The notes: generated by a model from the letters alone, not told the origin. Shown: positions 54,664-64,000, numbered from the stretch's first letter. The stretch: DNA of 64,000 bases from Bacillota bacterium (GCA_023399455.1 JAEWPN010000093.1:10559-74558), one strand, 5' to 3'. Numbers and translations: made by a program.

Positions 54664-55830
54664 TTATTCAACAAAGGTAACCTTTGCCGAAGATAAAGTA
54701 AGGTCTGCTGTCGTCGTATCGGATACATCATTACTAATCGTAATGGAACCGTCTACAAGACTCGCAACAATTGCATCATAGTCGGCCTGTGTGAAGTTGG
54801 TAAATTTGGAAGTATCCATAGGAAGTCCGATACCATCGTTCTCTGCTGAGAAAATAGTTGTAGAACCACCCGGGAAGCTGCCGTCATAGAAAGCCTTGAT
54901 TCCGTCATATACGGAAACAGAGAGCTTCTTCATTGCAGAAGTGATTACAGTGTCGGATTCATAGGACTGATCTACGTCAACGCCGATTACTTTCGCATTA
55001 GCTTCCTCTGCCGCTGCCATTACGGAGTTACCTACCGCACCACCGCAGCCAAAGATAACTTCGGTTCCGTTCTGGTACCAGGAAGCTGCCATAGCCTGTG
55101 CTTCCGGAGTAGCCGCGAACGCCCCCGTATAATGATACATAATATCTACATTAACACCCATCTCAGTAGCAGCCGCATCAGCACCCTGAACGAATCCATA
55201 ACCAAAACGAACTACTGCCGGAACAGCCATACCGCCCATGAAACCGAGCTTCGTCATTCCATCCTTCACAGCCGCATAACCTGCAAGATAACCCGGCTGG
55301 TCTTCCTGGAATAAAATAGCCATGGTGTTACTTCCTGTAACATAGTCAGAGTAATCCTCGCTGTGAGGTTCACCGTCCAACAAAATGAAGGTTACATCAG
55401 GATATTGCTCCTGTGCTATGTAAACAGGTGTTTCAAATAAATATCCGGGACATACAACAAGCTTCGCTCCGCCTTCAACTGCAAGGCCAATAGTCTCTAC
55501 ATAGGAATCTGTGGTAGCTTCCTGAGGCTGATAGTACTTGTAGGTAACGCCCGCTTCTTCTGCATACTGGGTAAGACCTTCCCATGCACCCTGATTGAAA
55601 GATTTGTCATCGATCGTTCCAAGGTCTGTTACCAATGCGAGTTCATAACCGCCTGCCGATTCTTCGGTTGCAGCTTCTGTCGTCTCTTCGGTCACTTCCG
55701 CTTCGGGCTCAGTTTCAGCTGTCTCGGTAGTCTCCGTTTCAGCCGCAGGGGCTGTCTGTGTACTTCCGCATGCCGCTAACGAGAGAACCATCGCGCCCGT
55801 AAGAAGCATAGCTAATACTTTCTTCTTCAT
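54664..55830 (-). CDS. BMP-family nucleoside-binding lipoprotein
   Basis: Extracytoplasmic substrate-binding protein of 388 residues. Lipobox LSLAACGS (Cys22) ends the signal peptide; a Glu/Thr-rich spacer follows (about 25-60); then the BMP/PnrA domain with VTDLGTIDDKSFNQGAWEGL, FLGGMAVPAVVRFGYGFVQGA and IGVDVDQSYESDTVITSAMKKL. PnrA-like proteins bind purine nucleosides. It has its own promoter and a strong AAGGAGG ribosome site. Confidence 0.95.
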   Translation of the reverse strand: MKKKVLAMLLTGAMVLSLAACGSTQTAPAAETETTETAETEPEAEVTEETTEAATEESAGGYELALVTDLGTIDDKSFNQGAWEGLTQYAEEAGVTYKYYQPQEATTDSYVETIGLAVEGGAKLVVCPGYLFETPVYIAQEQYPDVTFILLDGEPHSEDYSDYVTGSNTMAILFQEDQPGYLAGYAAVKDGMTKLGFMGGMAVPAVVRFGYGFVQGADAAATEMGVNVDIMYHYTGAFAATPEAQAMAASWYQNGTEVIFGCGGAVGNSVMAAAEEANAKVIGVDVDQSYESDTVITSAMKKLSVSVYDGIKAFYDGSFPGGSTTIFSAENDGIGLPMDTSKFTNFTQADYDAIVASLVDGSITISNDVSDTTTADLTLSSAKVTFVE

Positions 55831-55885
55831 AATAAAACTTTCCTCCTTGTTTTTGAAATATATTTCCTATAATTTCAATACAAGT

Positions 55886-55915
55886 ATTTTAACATGTTTT
55901 ACATGACAACGTCAA
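55886..55915 (-). promoter_or_regulatory. Promoter of the BMP lipoprotein gene
   Basis: Minus-strand TTGACG (55915-55910), 18-base spacer, TAAAAT (55891-55886). A small inverted repeat (TTGAAAT/ATTTCAA) lies in the leader. No purine riboswitch is recognisable. Confidence 0.55.
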
Positions 55916-55944
55916 TGAGAGCTTAAACTTATTTAAGCAGTTTC

Positions 55945-56568
55945 TTACGTATTCGCGATAATAACTGCTTCTACCGCATCTGCCAAGTCCTCGCAGCAAT
56001 CACATACCATTTCGAAGGAGCGGTAAATCTCCCTCCAAGCCATTACTGTATAGGGATCAGCATTCTCTATAGAAAGCTTTCTTATATTTTGGATATAAAG
56101 ATCGTCGCCTTTTTCCTCCAGACGGTTGAGCTCAATGATATGATCCATGATCTTTTGTGACTTCTTATAATCGTGCACCTCTCCCAAAAGGCCCTCCGCC
56201 GCATCGCAGCAGCTTGAAATGAGCTCTGCAAAGGGAACCACGTCCGGTCTCAGTTCCATAATATTCCACGTATATAAATTAATAATGATATCTTCGATAG
56301 AATCCGTTACATCGTCAATGCAGTTGCTTATCTTTACGATATCGTCACGATCGATGGGAGTTATAAAAGCCTTAACAATCTCCCTCGTCATCTCATGCTT
56401 CTTCGAATCGCCCATATGCTCAATTTCATGAATCGCAGCTACATCCTTTTCGATAACGCTGTGATTATAATTTCTTATAATATCCTGCAGCTTGTCGGCC
56501 GCCATTTTAGAAATGCGGATACTCTCCAAAAAATTCTGAAAATAAAAACTATCTTTTCCCTTTGCCAC
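55945..56568 (-). CDS. DUF47/PhoU-like phosphate transport accessory protein
   Basis: All-helical protein of 207 residues starting at GTG 56568, eight bases after AAGGAGG; the frame begins inside pit without ribosome support. Helical blocks such as DRDDIVKISNCIDDVTDSIEDI and WREIYRSFEMVCDCCEDLADAVEAVI match the DUF47 family that accompanies Pit transporters and probably modulates them. It follows pit by 20 bases. Confidence 0.93.
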   Translation of the reverse strand: MAKGKDSFYFQNFLESIRISKMAADKLQDIIRNYNHSVIEKDVAAIHEIEHMGDSKKHEMTREIVKAFITPIDRDDIVKISNCIDDVTDSIEDIIINLYTWNIMELRPDVVPFAELISSCCDAAEGLLGEVHDYKKSQKIMDHIIELNRLEEKGDDLYIQNIRKLSIENADPYTVMAWREIYRSFEMVCDCCEDLADAVEAVIIANT

Positions 56569-56588
56569 TTTAAATCCTCCTTTTGTAA

Positions 56589-57635
56589 TCAACCGAACAA
56601 ATTAAAAATTTTCACTGCCACAAATGCGATAAGACCGCACCCCGGAAATGTCAGGATCCATGTGAATACCATCTCCTTCACCACTCCCAGATTGACTGCC
56701 GACAGTCTCTGCGTAGCACCTACTCCCATGATAGATGTAGTCTTGGTATGGGTAGTGCTGACCGGAATACCTGTAAGCGATGCCACCAGCAAGGAAAGCG
56801 CTGCGCCCAAATCAGCGGAAAAGCCTTGATAAGTATTCAGCTTTACCATATCCATACCTACCGATTTTATAATCTTACGTCCTCCAATAGAGGTGCCAAG
56901 TGCCATTATCGTAGAACAAAGTACCATCATCCAAATAGGAAGCTGTACGTTTCCCGTAGTCTCGCTTCCGTTTGCCAGAAAAACACCGAGCATCAGCACT
57001 CCCATGAATTTCTGACCGTCCTGCGCACCATGCATGAACGACATGGCCGCTCCTCCGAAGACCTGAGCCCCCTGAAAGAAGCTTACCGTCTTTCTTCTGT
57101 CCGCATTTCGGAATAAGAACTCTGTCAGCTTCGTGCATATGAAACCGCTGGAAAATCCTAATATGGTGGAAAGTACGAGGCCATAAATAACCTTCATCCA
57201 TTCCGAACCGTTTATGCCGCTGATTCCGCCGTGCAATGCAATGGCTGCTCCGGATAAGCCGGCAATCAGGGCATGGCTCTCGCTGGTGGGTATTCCGAAA
57301 TACCATGCTGCCACAGCCCATATAATAATCGCAAAAAGTGCTGCACACAGCGCGAGAATCGCCTCGTCCGTAGCTCCGTCAAAATTTACCATGTTTTTAA
57401 TCGTCATGGCCACCGTGGAGTTAATGAGGGTCATAACAAATACTCCGAAGAAATTAAACACCGCCGACATCATAATCGCTGCCCGGGGCGGTATGGCGCG
57501 AGTCGCGATACATGTCGCGATTGCGTTCGGAGCATCTGTCCATCCGTTTACAAATACCACACCGCAGGTTAAAATAACGGTAATCAAAAGTACGGGGTTC
57601 TGTACGACCTGCGAAATGAAGTCAACAATGTTCAT
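56589..57635 (-). CDS. pit: Low-affinity inorganic phosphate transporter (Pit family)
   Basis: Membrane transporter of 348 residues, started at the ATG at 57635 because AAGGAG lies 7 bases upstream. The Pit repeats are visible: FVNGWTDAPNAIATCIATRAI near the N-terminus and FMHGAQDGQKFMGV in the second half, plus GIPTSESHALIAGLSGAA and GIPVSTTHTKTTSIMGVG. About ten hydrophobic segments. Moves phosphate (as metal-phosphate) with cations. Confidence 0.95.
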   Translation of the reverse strand: MNIVDFISQVVQNPVLLITVILTCGVVFVNGWTDAPNAIATCIATRAIPPRAAIMMSAVFNFFGVFVMTLINSTVAMTIKNMVNFDGATDEAILALCAALFAIIIWAVAAWYFGIPTSESHALIAGLSGAAIALHGGISGINGSEWMKVIYGLVLSTILGFSSGFICTKLTEFLFRNADRRKTVSFFQGAQVFGGAAMSFMHGAQDGQKFMGVLMLGVFLANGSETTGNVQLPIWMMVLCSTIMALGTSIGGRKIIKSVGMDMVKLNTYQGFSADLGAALSLLVASLTGIPVSTTHTKTTSIMGVGATQRLSAVNLGVVKEMVFTWILTFPGCGLIAFVAVKIFNLFG

Positions 57636-57738
57636 ATTACGTCTCCTTATCAAGCTGTATATGTTGTTATAATTCCCCTAAACAAGCATACTATATTCAA
57701 CAAAAAACTACTGCCGAAATCAAAGTACCACGTTTACT

Positions 57739-57767
57739 AGAATATCACAAGCCGACAAATGTATCAA
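57739..57767 (-). promoter_or_regulatory. Promoter of pit-DUF47
   Basis: Minus-strand TTGATA (57767-57762), 17-base spacer ending TGA, TATTCT (57744-57739). No Pho-box-like direct repeats were recognised. Confidence 0.5.
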
Positions 57768-57829
57768 CAAAATATTCAAAATTCAGCTAATTAAATCCAA
57801 AATTTTATGCTCTATTGCCTATGCATCGA

Positions 57830-57874
57830 CTTTTGCTTATGCAATAGGAGGTAATCCTATTGCATAAGCAAAAG
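57830..57874 (-). repeat. 20-bp perfect inverted repeat downstream of the lyxose isomerase gene
   Basis: Arms at 57830-57849 and 57855-57874 are perfectly complementary around a 5-base loop (GGTAA). It shares five bases (57870-57874) with the preceding terminator hairpin, including its T run. It may be a second terminator, an RNA-end stabiliser or a remnant of a mobile repeat. Confidence 0.75.
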
Positions 57875-57916
57875 CACCGCCATACCTTAGTATCGGTAAT
57901 CTCAGGCGATGCTTTT
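57870..57916 (-). terminator. Terminator of the glycosidase/lyxose isomerase operon
   Basis: Minus-strand AAAAGCATCGCC pairs with GGCGGTGCTTTT (one mismatch), with an inner ATACC/GGTAT-type stem, 22 bases after the stop codon. Confidence 0.7.
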
Positions 57917-57937
57917 AGCACTATATCAAAATTACAA

Positions 57938-58618
57938 TTACTCCGCTTCGGGATATTCGTTGCAAAGGAATCTATAAGGAACAATATCCTCTTCAATTGC
58001 AGGAAAACGGCCTACCGGCGGATTAAATCTATTATCCGTATTGTCATCGTTGCACATAGATACCTCTCCGATCAAAACATCCCCGGTTCCCGGTTTCACA
58101 TCGAAGTCATGATACTGGTAAGGCCAAAGCGTAATGCTTTCTCCGGGCTTAAGTTCTACTCCGGTTCCCGCAGGAACATAATAGGAGCGTCCGTCGGAAT
58201 TGACACATACGTCAGTGTCTGCCAGTTCTTCCTTGTCGTCGCTGTTGTACACATGAATAATTAGAGTTCCGCCGCCTCTGTTAATAATATCCTCCGATTT
58301 CTTCCAGTGGAAGTGCATAGGGGAATGCTGGCCTTCCTTTAGCATCAAAAGCTTCTCCGCATACACTTTTTTATACTTCGGGTTATCCTGTCCGCCGTTT
58401 CTGAGCGTGATCAGAGCGAAACCTACCTTTTCCCAATTGCCAAGGCCATAATCCGTTATGTCCCAGCCCAGCATATTGTCCCTTATTTCGTCATATTCAT
58501 GTCCCTTTTCTCTCCATTCCTCAGGAGTCCAGCCGCAAAAGGGCGGCAGATGAAATCCATTTTCTTTTACAAGCTTTTCCATTTCCTTGATACGCTGATT
58601 GATTTCCGAACGTTTCAT
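57938..58618 (-). CDS. D-lyxose isomerase (DUF1498 family)
   Basis: Cupin-fold sugar isomerase of 226 residues that interconverts D-lyxose and D-xylulose; characterised relatives also act on D-mannose/D-fructose. Metal-binding cupin residues are visible in HSPMHFHWKKSEDIINRGGG (two His and a Glu) and PYQYHDFDV (His). N-terminal FHLPPFCGWTPEEW and the GWDITDYGLG segment are family markers. It lies 42 bases after a beta-mannosidase gene, so mannose processing is a reasonable inferred role. Confidence 0.9.
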   Translation of the reverse strand: MKRSEINQRIKEMEKLVKENGFHLPPFCGWTPEEWREKGHEYDEIRDNMLGWDITDYGLGNWEKVGFALITLRNGGQDNPKYKKVYAEKLLMLKEGQHSPMHFHWKKSEDIINRGGGTLIIHVYNSDDKEELADTDVCVNSDGRSYYVPAGTGVELKPGESITLWPYQYHDFDVKPGTGDVLIGEVSMCNDDNTDNRFNPPVGRFPAIEEDIVPYRFLCNEYPEAE

Positions 58619-58660
58619 AACCTTTCTTTCCTCCGTCTTTTTTATATTCTTCTGTATTTA

Positions 58661-61087
58661 TCAACCGATGTCGTAAATGCTGCGTACTCCTACTCTCTTC
58701 GCCTTGCCGGATATAATCCTTACTCTTTTTTCTCCAGCTTCCATATCGAAATAGTTATCGGACAGAACCCAGTCCTCCTCCTCATTCAGAAGCTCTACAG
58801 AAGCGGCGTAAGCTTTGGCGGTCACGACGATTTCCTCTCCTTCTATACGGGCCGTAAGCTCGGGATCAGCATATTTATGGAACTTCGGCATAGAAAAAAT
58901 TACGCTTCCCTCCGAAATCACTTCACCTTCCTGCACACATGTATAAAAAACGTGATCCTCATACAGCCTTGCGTGAGGCAAATCCTCTTTTTCCAGCCAC
59001 ACGCTACTCAGTGCCGGAACGAATATTTCCTCTTTCATCTCTTCTCCGATGACGCAAGAATACTTGTCTCTTAAGCTGTAGCATACGGTAACTCTTCTAT
59101 CCTCTCTCGTCTCATTGGCAACGTTCAGATGAATACTTTTTTCCACCTCGTAAGGCCGTGCGTTGGGATTGGGGTTCTGGGTCAGAAGCCCTTCTTCGCA
59201 GCAGGATACCAAAACAGGTGCAAAAAATCTTTTTTCAAAATAGTGCAATGCTTTCCAGCGCCCAAAGTAGTCGATAGAGGACCACGACGCCACCGGCCAA
59301 CAGTCATTAAGCTGCCATACGATAGCTCCCATACACTGCCCCCTGTGCCGTCTCCAATGCTCTACTGCGTAGCGCATCGCCTGCCCCTGCATCAGTTGGG
59401 AGGCATAAACCAGCAAGGAGAAGTCTTTGGGATATTTAAAATACTGGGACATATAAACCATCATTTTTGCATATCCGTTCTCACTTCTTTGATGTTTCTC
59501 CATCACATAGGAAAATACGTTCCTATCCTCAGGCAGAGTAAAGGCCTCGATGGTCTTTAAGGACGGGAGAGACTCGAACCCGAATTCCGAAGCGTAACGG
59601 AAGTTATGCTTTCTGTAATCGGGAAAGGGCTTGTATCCATGCCATACCTGCCAGTAATGAGCGTCTCCTCTCGTCTCGTCCTGCGGCTCGTCGAAATCTC
59701 CTCCTGAAGAAGGGCTGGACGGCCAGTAGAAGGTATCCGGATCTACCTTTTTCACTATTTTAGGAATGACGTAGCTGTACATCCGCGTATAGTCTCCGCG
59801 AAGTCTGGGAATCTCCGTATAGCCGCACAGTATCATATCCTCCATTTCGTTGTTTCCGCACCAAAGCCCAAGACAGGCATGATGGCGGATTCTTCGGACA
59901 TTCTGCGCTATTTCATGGGAAATATTTTCTTCGAACTCCTCTGTAAGAAGATACGTAGAGCAGGCGAACATAAAATCCTGCCATATGATAATCCCCAGTT
60001 CATCGCAGGCATCATAAAACCAGTCGTCGGGATAATATGCGCCGCCCCATACACGAAGGGCATTGTAATTGGCAAGGGCACATTGTTCCAGAAGCTTCCT
60101 CGTCTTCTCCTCTCTGATTCTCGGCAGAAGGGAATCCTCAGGGATATAGTCTGCTCCCATAGCAAATACAGCTACTCCGTTCACTTCATGAGCGAAACTC
60201 TCTCCCCACTGATCCTTTTCCAGACGCATTTTCATCGTGCGGAGGCCGATACGGCGTTCCCACATATCCTCTGTCTTTCCGTCTATCACCGCCTCCACCT
60301 TTATCGTATATAGGTCCTGCTTTCCATATCCTCTGGGCCACCAGAGGGAAGGACTGCATATTTCTGCTTCCTTCGGCGAATTCTTAAGTACAACAGATTC
60401 TCCGTCGGGAGAAATGATGGTGACACGGTAGCTGCTTTCCTCCGCCTTCCACACCTCCATATCCACATGGAAATAAAGCCACACTCTGCCATTTTCATGT
60501 TTCTGTCGCAGATGCACGTCCAAAAGCCTTCCGTTTTCTCCGCCAAGCAGGGTAACCTGTCTGAAAATCCCCATATCGGGAAGCTTAGGCGCCCAATCCC
60601 AGCCTGACATACAGCTTGACTTGCGAAGGAAAGGGAAGCCGTCCAGCGTATCCGTATTGCAGGGAATCGCTCCGTGCAGGGCAATCTGCTCCTCCATATA
60701 GCGCGTAGGAGAATACAAACGCACTTCCAGCAGGTTTCCCTTTTCCTTCAGTATATTTTCTAAAGGAAATTCCCATGTTCTGTGCATGTTAAAGGTCTTT
60801 CCCAAGAAAACTCCGTTTAAGTATATTTCAGACAGCGTATCTATGCCCTCAAAATTAAGCCACTGTTTTCCACAGGAAAGCAGCGTTTCCTCGGCATCGA
60901 AGGTAAGCCTGTATATATAATCCTTTTCAGACAGCGGAAAGGCCTCCTTCTCGTTGTCCCGGTAAAAGGGATCCTCTATCTCTCCATGAGAAAGCAAGTC
61001 CGAATACACGGAAAAGGGCACCTGCGTGTCCAAAAGCCTATCGTTCCATAAAAGCTGCCAGCCAGTCGTTAATTGTTGTTTCTTCAT
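58661..61087 (-). CDS. Beta-mannosidase (glycoside hydrolase family 2)
   Basis: Exo-acting enzyme of 808 residues that releases mannose from beta-mannosides. N-terminal sugar-binding jelly roll (1-180, with [17 protein letters not shown]), Ig-like domain, then the TIM barrel with acid/base Glu414 ([11 protein letters not shown]) and nucleophile Glu501 ([13 protein letters not shown]), and two further beta domains. The WCGNNE pattern points to beta-mannosidase and not beta-galactosidase. There is no signal peptide, so it acts inside the cell on imported oligosaccharides. It follows the GH3 gene by 54 bases. Confidence 0.93.
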   Translation of the reverse strand: MKKQQLTTGWQLLWNDRLLDTQVPFSVYSDLLSHGEIEDPFYRDNEKEAFPLSEKDYIYRLTFDAEETLLSCGKQWLNFEGIDTLSEIYLNGVFLGKTFNMHRTWEFPLENILKEKGNLLEVRLYSPTRYMEEQIALHGAIPCNTDTLDGFPFLRKSSCMSGWDWAPKLPDMGIFRQVTLLGGENGRLLDVHLRQKHENGRVWLYFHVDMEVWKAEESSYRVTIISPDGESVVLKNSPKEAEICSPSLWWPRGYGKQDLYTIKVEAVIDGKTEDMWERRIGLRTMKMRLEKDQWGESFAHEVNGVAVFAMGADYIPEDSLLPRIREEKTRKLLEQCALANYNALRVWGGAYYPDDWFYDACDELGIIIWQDFMFACSTYLLTEEFEENISHEIAQNVRRIRHHACLGLWCGNNEMEDMILCGYTEIPRLRGDYTRMYSYVIPKIVKKVDPDTFYWPSSPSSGGDFDEPQDETRGDAHYWQVWHGYKPFPDYRKHNFRYASEFGFESLPSLKTIEAFTLPEDRNVFSYVMEKHQRSENGYAKMMVYMSQYFKYPKDFSLLVYASQLMQGQAMRYAVEHWRRHRGQCMGAIVWQLNDCWPVASWSSIDYFGRWKALHYFEKRFFAPVLVSCCEEGLLTQNPNPNARPYEVEKSIHLNVANETREDRRVTVCYSLRDKYSCVIGEEMKEEIFVPALSSVWLEKEDLPHARLYEDHVFYTCVQEGEVISEGSVIFSMPKFHKYADPELTARIEGEEIVVTAKAYAASVELLNEEEDWVLSDNYFDMEAGEKRVRIISGKAKRVGVRSIYDIG

Positions 61088-61141
61088 TCCTTATCTCCAA
61101 TCTCAAAGATATCCTATCTTGGATATTCTAACATGGATATA

Positions 61142-63481
61142 TTATCCTAATCCGATATCCCCGCTCCATAAGTCCTTTTCGCCGTCCCAAAGCATTATGC
61201 GGGCCCTTCCAGGGTCTGTCTTATATTCCATTTTCCTGTTCCAGTTAAAAAACGTTTCCTTTCCCAATTGAATCCTCGCCCGTACTCTCTCCCCCGGTGC
61301 AAGTCTCCGCTTGTCAAAGGCAATCAGTTCTTTAGCTCTCGGTATAACACTACCCCTAAGACGGTTTATAAAAACCATCGGCACGGCCCATACGGTACGG
61401 TCTTCATCGTTTTTTATATCGAATTCCAGTACCATATCGCCTTCACATGCTTCATCCGGTCGTAATTTGAAGTCCGAATACTTTGCGTCCCCGTATCCTA
61501 GTCCATAGCCGAAAGAAAAAAGCGGTCCGTCCTCGCCGTCGCAGTAGTGCATGGCGTCATAAGAACTCCTGTAATTATAATACGCCGGAAGGCGCTGTGC
61601 ACCGCGAGGAATGGATACAGGCATTCTTCCCGAAGGCGAAACCTCACCGAATAAAAGCCCGGCAAGCGCCTTCCCACCTTCCGGTCCGGGATAAAACGCG
61701 TACATAAGCGCGTCCGTTTCCTCTATAATTCCCTGAAGATCATAGGGTCTTCCTGCAATCACAACCGTTACCGTCTTTCTCGCAGCCTGATATACGGCCA
61801 GCGCCAGCGCCAGCTGCTCTTTCGGAAGCTTGAGTGAGGATAAATCCACGCCTTCGCCGCAGTCCATCTTCGCCTTCTTCTTCCGATCCGTTATGACCGC
61901 TCCATTTTTATCGAACTGCGCTTGCCCGAAGCGGCTGGAAGAACCGCCAAGCACTAGCAGCGTAACATCGCTTTCCTGCGCAGCTTTTATTGCCTGAGAG
62001 AACAATCCTTCACGGTCAGGATACGGTTCACCACAATGTGAAAGCTGTTCCTTATCATCTTCTTCGCCGCAGCCTTTGCACACTGTGACACGTATCTTTC
62101 CTTTTTTTTCTGCAAATTGTAAGATTCCCTCCGCAACACTCGAACCCGTCCCGGGTCTTAACGGCGGAGTATAATCTCCCAGCTGAGAATAAATGTAAAG
62201 CGCATCCGGGCCAATTACCGCAAGACTGCTTATTCCGTCCTCACTAAGAGGAAGAATGCGGCTGTCATTTTTTAATAGGACAACGGACTCCTCTGCAAGA
62301 TACCGGTTCTCTTGGCAAGCCGAAAAATCAAATTTTCTTTTTTCCTCCTCCAGATAAGGATGCTCGAACAGCCCTCTTTCAAACTTCAGCGTCAGAACTC
62401 TAAGCGCCGCCTCATCCAGCCTCTTTTCCTCAGCCAGTCCGCGGCTTATCGCCTCTTCCAGCAAAGTAAAACCGTTATCCCACAAGGACATATCCACACC
62501 GTTCATAAGGGCGGCGGCGCCGGAACTCATCGTATCGCCGGTAAGCATATCCAGCCGATCCACAGCAAAGCCGTCCGCCATGACAATTCCATCGAACCCC
62601 ATTTCCTCCCGCAGCACCTTTTTCAACAGCCAGTCATTGGCATGGCAGGGGATTCCGTCTATTTCATTATAGGCCGCCATAATTCCAGCAACCTTTTCCT
62701 CCACGCTGGCTTTCGCCGCAGGCAGGTGAATCTCCCGAAGCTCTCTCTCACCGATACGCGCCGCGCTGGCATTCACTCCTCCGGTAGTCTCACCTTGGGC
62801 AGCGAAATGCTTCGCCACCACACCTACTCCCTCCGCCTGCACGGCTCTCACCACTGCCGCCGCCATAACGGAAGCAAGATAAGGGTCTTCGCCAAAGCAC
62901 TCCTCACTCCTTCCCCATCTGGGATCTCTGAGCACATCCAGCATGGAGATGAGCGCAAGATCCACGCCCATTTCCTTCATCTGCATACCGCAGATATGAT
63001 ATGCCGCCTCTACCAGCGCCGGATGAAAGGTAGCACCCATCGCCAGATTGACAGGAAGCAAATATCCATCCAAAGCCTGATGCCCATGAGGACATTCACT
63101 GGATAAGAGCGCAGGAATCCCGAAACGGGAATGGGCTATGACATATTCCTGCATTAGATTATAGGCCTTGATCGCCGTTTCTCCAAAAAGTCCGTTTTCA
63201 TAATCTTTTCCAGACCAGGGATCGGCCCGGTACAGCCCGTAAAGAGCTCCCAGCCCTCCCCACAGCTCCACCTCCCGCTTGAACTCATCGGAAAGTTGCA
63301 CGTCCTCCCCCATGCGGAGGTAGGCATTAAAGCCATAAAGCCGTTGATTGAGCTGTCCAACCTTTTCCCTCAGGGTCAGCCTGCTCAGCAAATCCAGCGC
63401 TCTCTCTTTCGCAGGGCGTGACACATCCTTATAGATACAGACCTCTTGTCCGTCCTGAAATATCTTGTCCTCTTGCACCAT
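61142..63481 (-). CDS. Beta-glycosidase, glycoside hydrolase family 3
   Basis: Cytosolic GH3 enzyme of 779 residues. Domain 1 (TIM barrel) has DPRWGRSEECFGEDP, VVAKHFAAQGETTGG and the nucleophile Asp303 in GIVMADGFAVDRL (the residue after Asp is Gly, where many members have Trp). Domain 2 has LAEESVVLLKNDSRILPL and LVLGGSSSRFGQAQFD, and a C-terminal fibronectin-III-like domain ends the protein (LRGSVIPRAKELIAFDKRRLAPGE). Beta-glucosidase or beta-xylosidase activity is possible; the neighbours suggest processing of mannose-containing glycans. Confidence 0.93.
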   Translation of the reverse strand: MVQEDKIFQDGQEVCIYKDVSRPAKERALDLLSRLTLREKVGQLNQRLYGFNAYLRMGEDVQLSDEFKREVELWGGLGALYGLYRADPWSGKDYENGLFGETAIKAYNLMQEYVIAHSRFGIPALLSSECPHGHQALDGYLLPVNLAMGATFHPALVEAAYHICGMQMKEMGVDLALISMLDVLRDPRWGRSEECFGEDPYLASVMAAAVVRAVQAEGVGVVAKHFAAQGETTGGVNASAARIGERELREIHLPAAKASVEEKVAGIMAAYNEIDGIPCHANDWLLKKVLREEMGFDGIVMADGFAVDRLDMLTGDTMSSGAAALMNGVDMSLWDNGFTLLEEAISRGLAEEKRLDEAALRVLTLKFERGLFEHPYLEEEKRKFDFSACQENRYLAEESVVLLKNDSRILPLSEDGISSLAVIGPDALYIYSQLGDYTPPLRPGTGSSVAEGILQFAEKKGKIRVTVCKGCGEEDDKEQLSHCGEPYPDREGLFSQAIKAAQESDVTLLVLGGSSSRFGQAQFDKNGAVITDRKKKAKMDCGEGVDLSSLKLPKEQLALALAVYQAARKTVTVVIAGRPYDLQGIIEETDALMYAFYPGPEGGKALAGLLFGEVSPSGRMPVSIPRGAQRLPAYYNYRSSYDAMHYCDGEDGPLFSFGYGLGYGDAKYSDFKLRPDEACEGDMVLEFDIKNDEDRTVWAVPMVFINRLRGSVIPRAKELIAFDKRRLAPGERVRARIQLGKETFFNWNRKMEYKTDPGRARIMLWDGEKDLWSGDIGLG

Positions 63482-63511
63482 GATACCATGCCTTTCTCAT
63501 AACTCACTCAC

Positions 63512-64000
63512 TTACAAAATCACCTTGTAGGTTTTGATTTCAAAGGGCTTTATGGTAAACCGGAATTCTTTGTCCGTATATTCTACCAAATTATCTTCTT
63601 TCTCTTCTATAAGATTGCACTCGTAAACCTTTTTGATCGTCTTGCCCATCCCAAAGGATACCGTACCTCGGGTCTTTGCATTTTCATATTCGTACATACG
63701 GATGATGATTCCCTCTCCGTCCTCCGACACTTTTACCGTCTCTATCATGATATTTTGTGCATCCACCGAAAGAAGGGATTCCTTAACGCCCGCCTTACCG
63801 GATTCCACAGACAAAAGCGGCACATTCAGGCAGTAGCTTTCTTTTATTGTATCACATTCTCTCAAGCTGCCCGCATGAGGATATAAGGAGTAGGTAAAGA
63901 AATGCTCCTCCTGGTCCGTTACCGGATTCGGCTCGATACCGGACTTGATCAAAGTAAGTGTCATAACGGAATCCTTTACTGAATATCCGTACTTGCAATC
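63512..64000 (-). CDS. Alpha-mannosidase, GH38 family, C-terminal part (cut by window edge)
   Basis: The last 162 residues of a protein whose frame is open through base 64000, so the Met at 63964 is internal. DCKYGYSVKDSVMTLTLIKS followed by DQEEHFFTYSLYPHAG is characteristic of the GH38 alpha-mannosidase beta-sandwich region; the remainder (IKKVYECNLIEEKED, FRFTIKPFEIKTYKVIL) is the typical C-terminal end. It is the most upstream gene of the glycosidase run visible here. Confidence 0.88.
   Translation of the reverse strand, partial: DCKYGYSVKDSVMTLTLIKSGIEPNPVTDQEEHFFTYSLYPHAGSLRECDTIKESYCLNVPLLSVESGKAGVKESLLSVDAQNIMIETVKVSEDGEGIIIRMYEYENAKTRGTVSFGMGKTIKKVYECNLIEEKEDNLVEYTDKEFRFTIKPFEIKTYKVIL

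Noticed and set aside
55831..55944. Purine riboswitch before the nucleoside-binding lipoprotein
   Set aside because: No P1-P2-P3 arrangement or conserved loop sequences are visible in the 114-base spacer.

Overview
This window is a stretch of chromosomal core genome from a spore-forming, anaerobic Firmicute, most likely a member of the Lachnospiraceae (Clostridia). The supporting evidence is a complete spoIIIAA-AH operon, a PolC-type polymerase, RnpM/YlxQ in the nusA-infB operon, an Asp23/Gls24 protein next to nusB, a stand-alone glycyl-radical spare part of pyruvate formate-lyase, and a BMP-type nucleoside ABC transporter. Almost every gene is on the minus strand. The one convincing plus-strand gene is the small grcA-like gene at 14.1 kb. 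Both ends cut through genes: dxs on the left and a GH38 alpha-mannosidase on the right.

Layout from left to right (transcription runs right to left). 0-4 kb: Asp23 protein, nusB, xseA, xseB, ispA, dxs. 4.2-8.4 kb: deoB, prfC and a transglutaminase-fold lipoprotein. The deoB-prfC gap carries a 133-bp MITE-like element with 12-bp terminal inverted repeats and an 8-bp target duplication. 8.6-14 kb: the sporulation-channel operon spoIIIAA-AH with a sigma-E-like promoter. 14.1-16.5 kb: grcA-like gene convergent with a YyaL/DUF255 gene over a shared terminator. 16.7-20.6 kb: rpsO, pnp and a secreted NlpC/P60 hydrolase. 20.7-29.6 kb: tRNA-Glu, rimP, nusA, rnpM, ylxQ-like, infB, rbfA, nrnA, truB, ribF. 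29.7-45.3 kb: a CheY/CheX-like pair, polC, ispG, a Ser/Thr kinase with its PP2C phosphatase, then a bactofilin-like gene, pyrH, frr, uppS, cdsA, dxr, rseP. 45.4-50.8 kb: a signalling operon (PAS histidine kinase, HD-GYP response regulator, CheB, CheY-like, CheA without a CheW domain). 50.9-57.6 kb: a BMP lipoprotein/ABC transporter and a Pit phosphate transporter with its DUF47 partner. 57.9-64 kb: GH38, GH3, GH2 beta-mannosidase and D-lyxose isomerase, a mannoside-degrading locus.

The genes form a few functional blocks. Isoprenoid synthesis is spread over three places (dxs and ispA; ispG; dxr and uppS) and joins envelope lipid synthesis through cdsA and uppS. Translation, ribosome maturation and RNA turnover are covered by rimP, nusA, infB, rbfA, truB, rpsO, pnp, nrnA, frr and prfC. 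Many intergenic regions hold readable signals: good sigma-A promoters, intrinsic terminators and long leader hairpins (pnp, rimP-nusA, ispG). The most unusual items are the MITE-like element, the truncated GrcA with a palindromic operator, the CheA lacking its coupling domain, the MshEN-like/CheX-like fusion, and several perfect inverted repeats with no assigned role.
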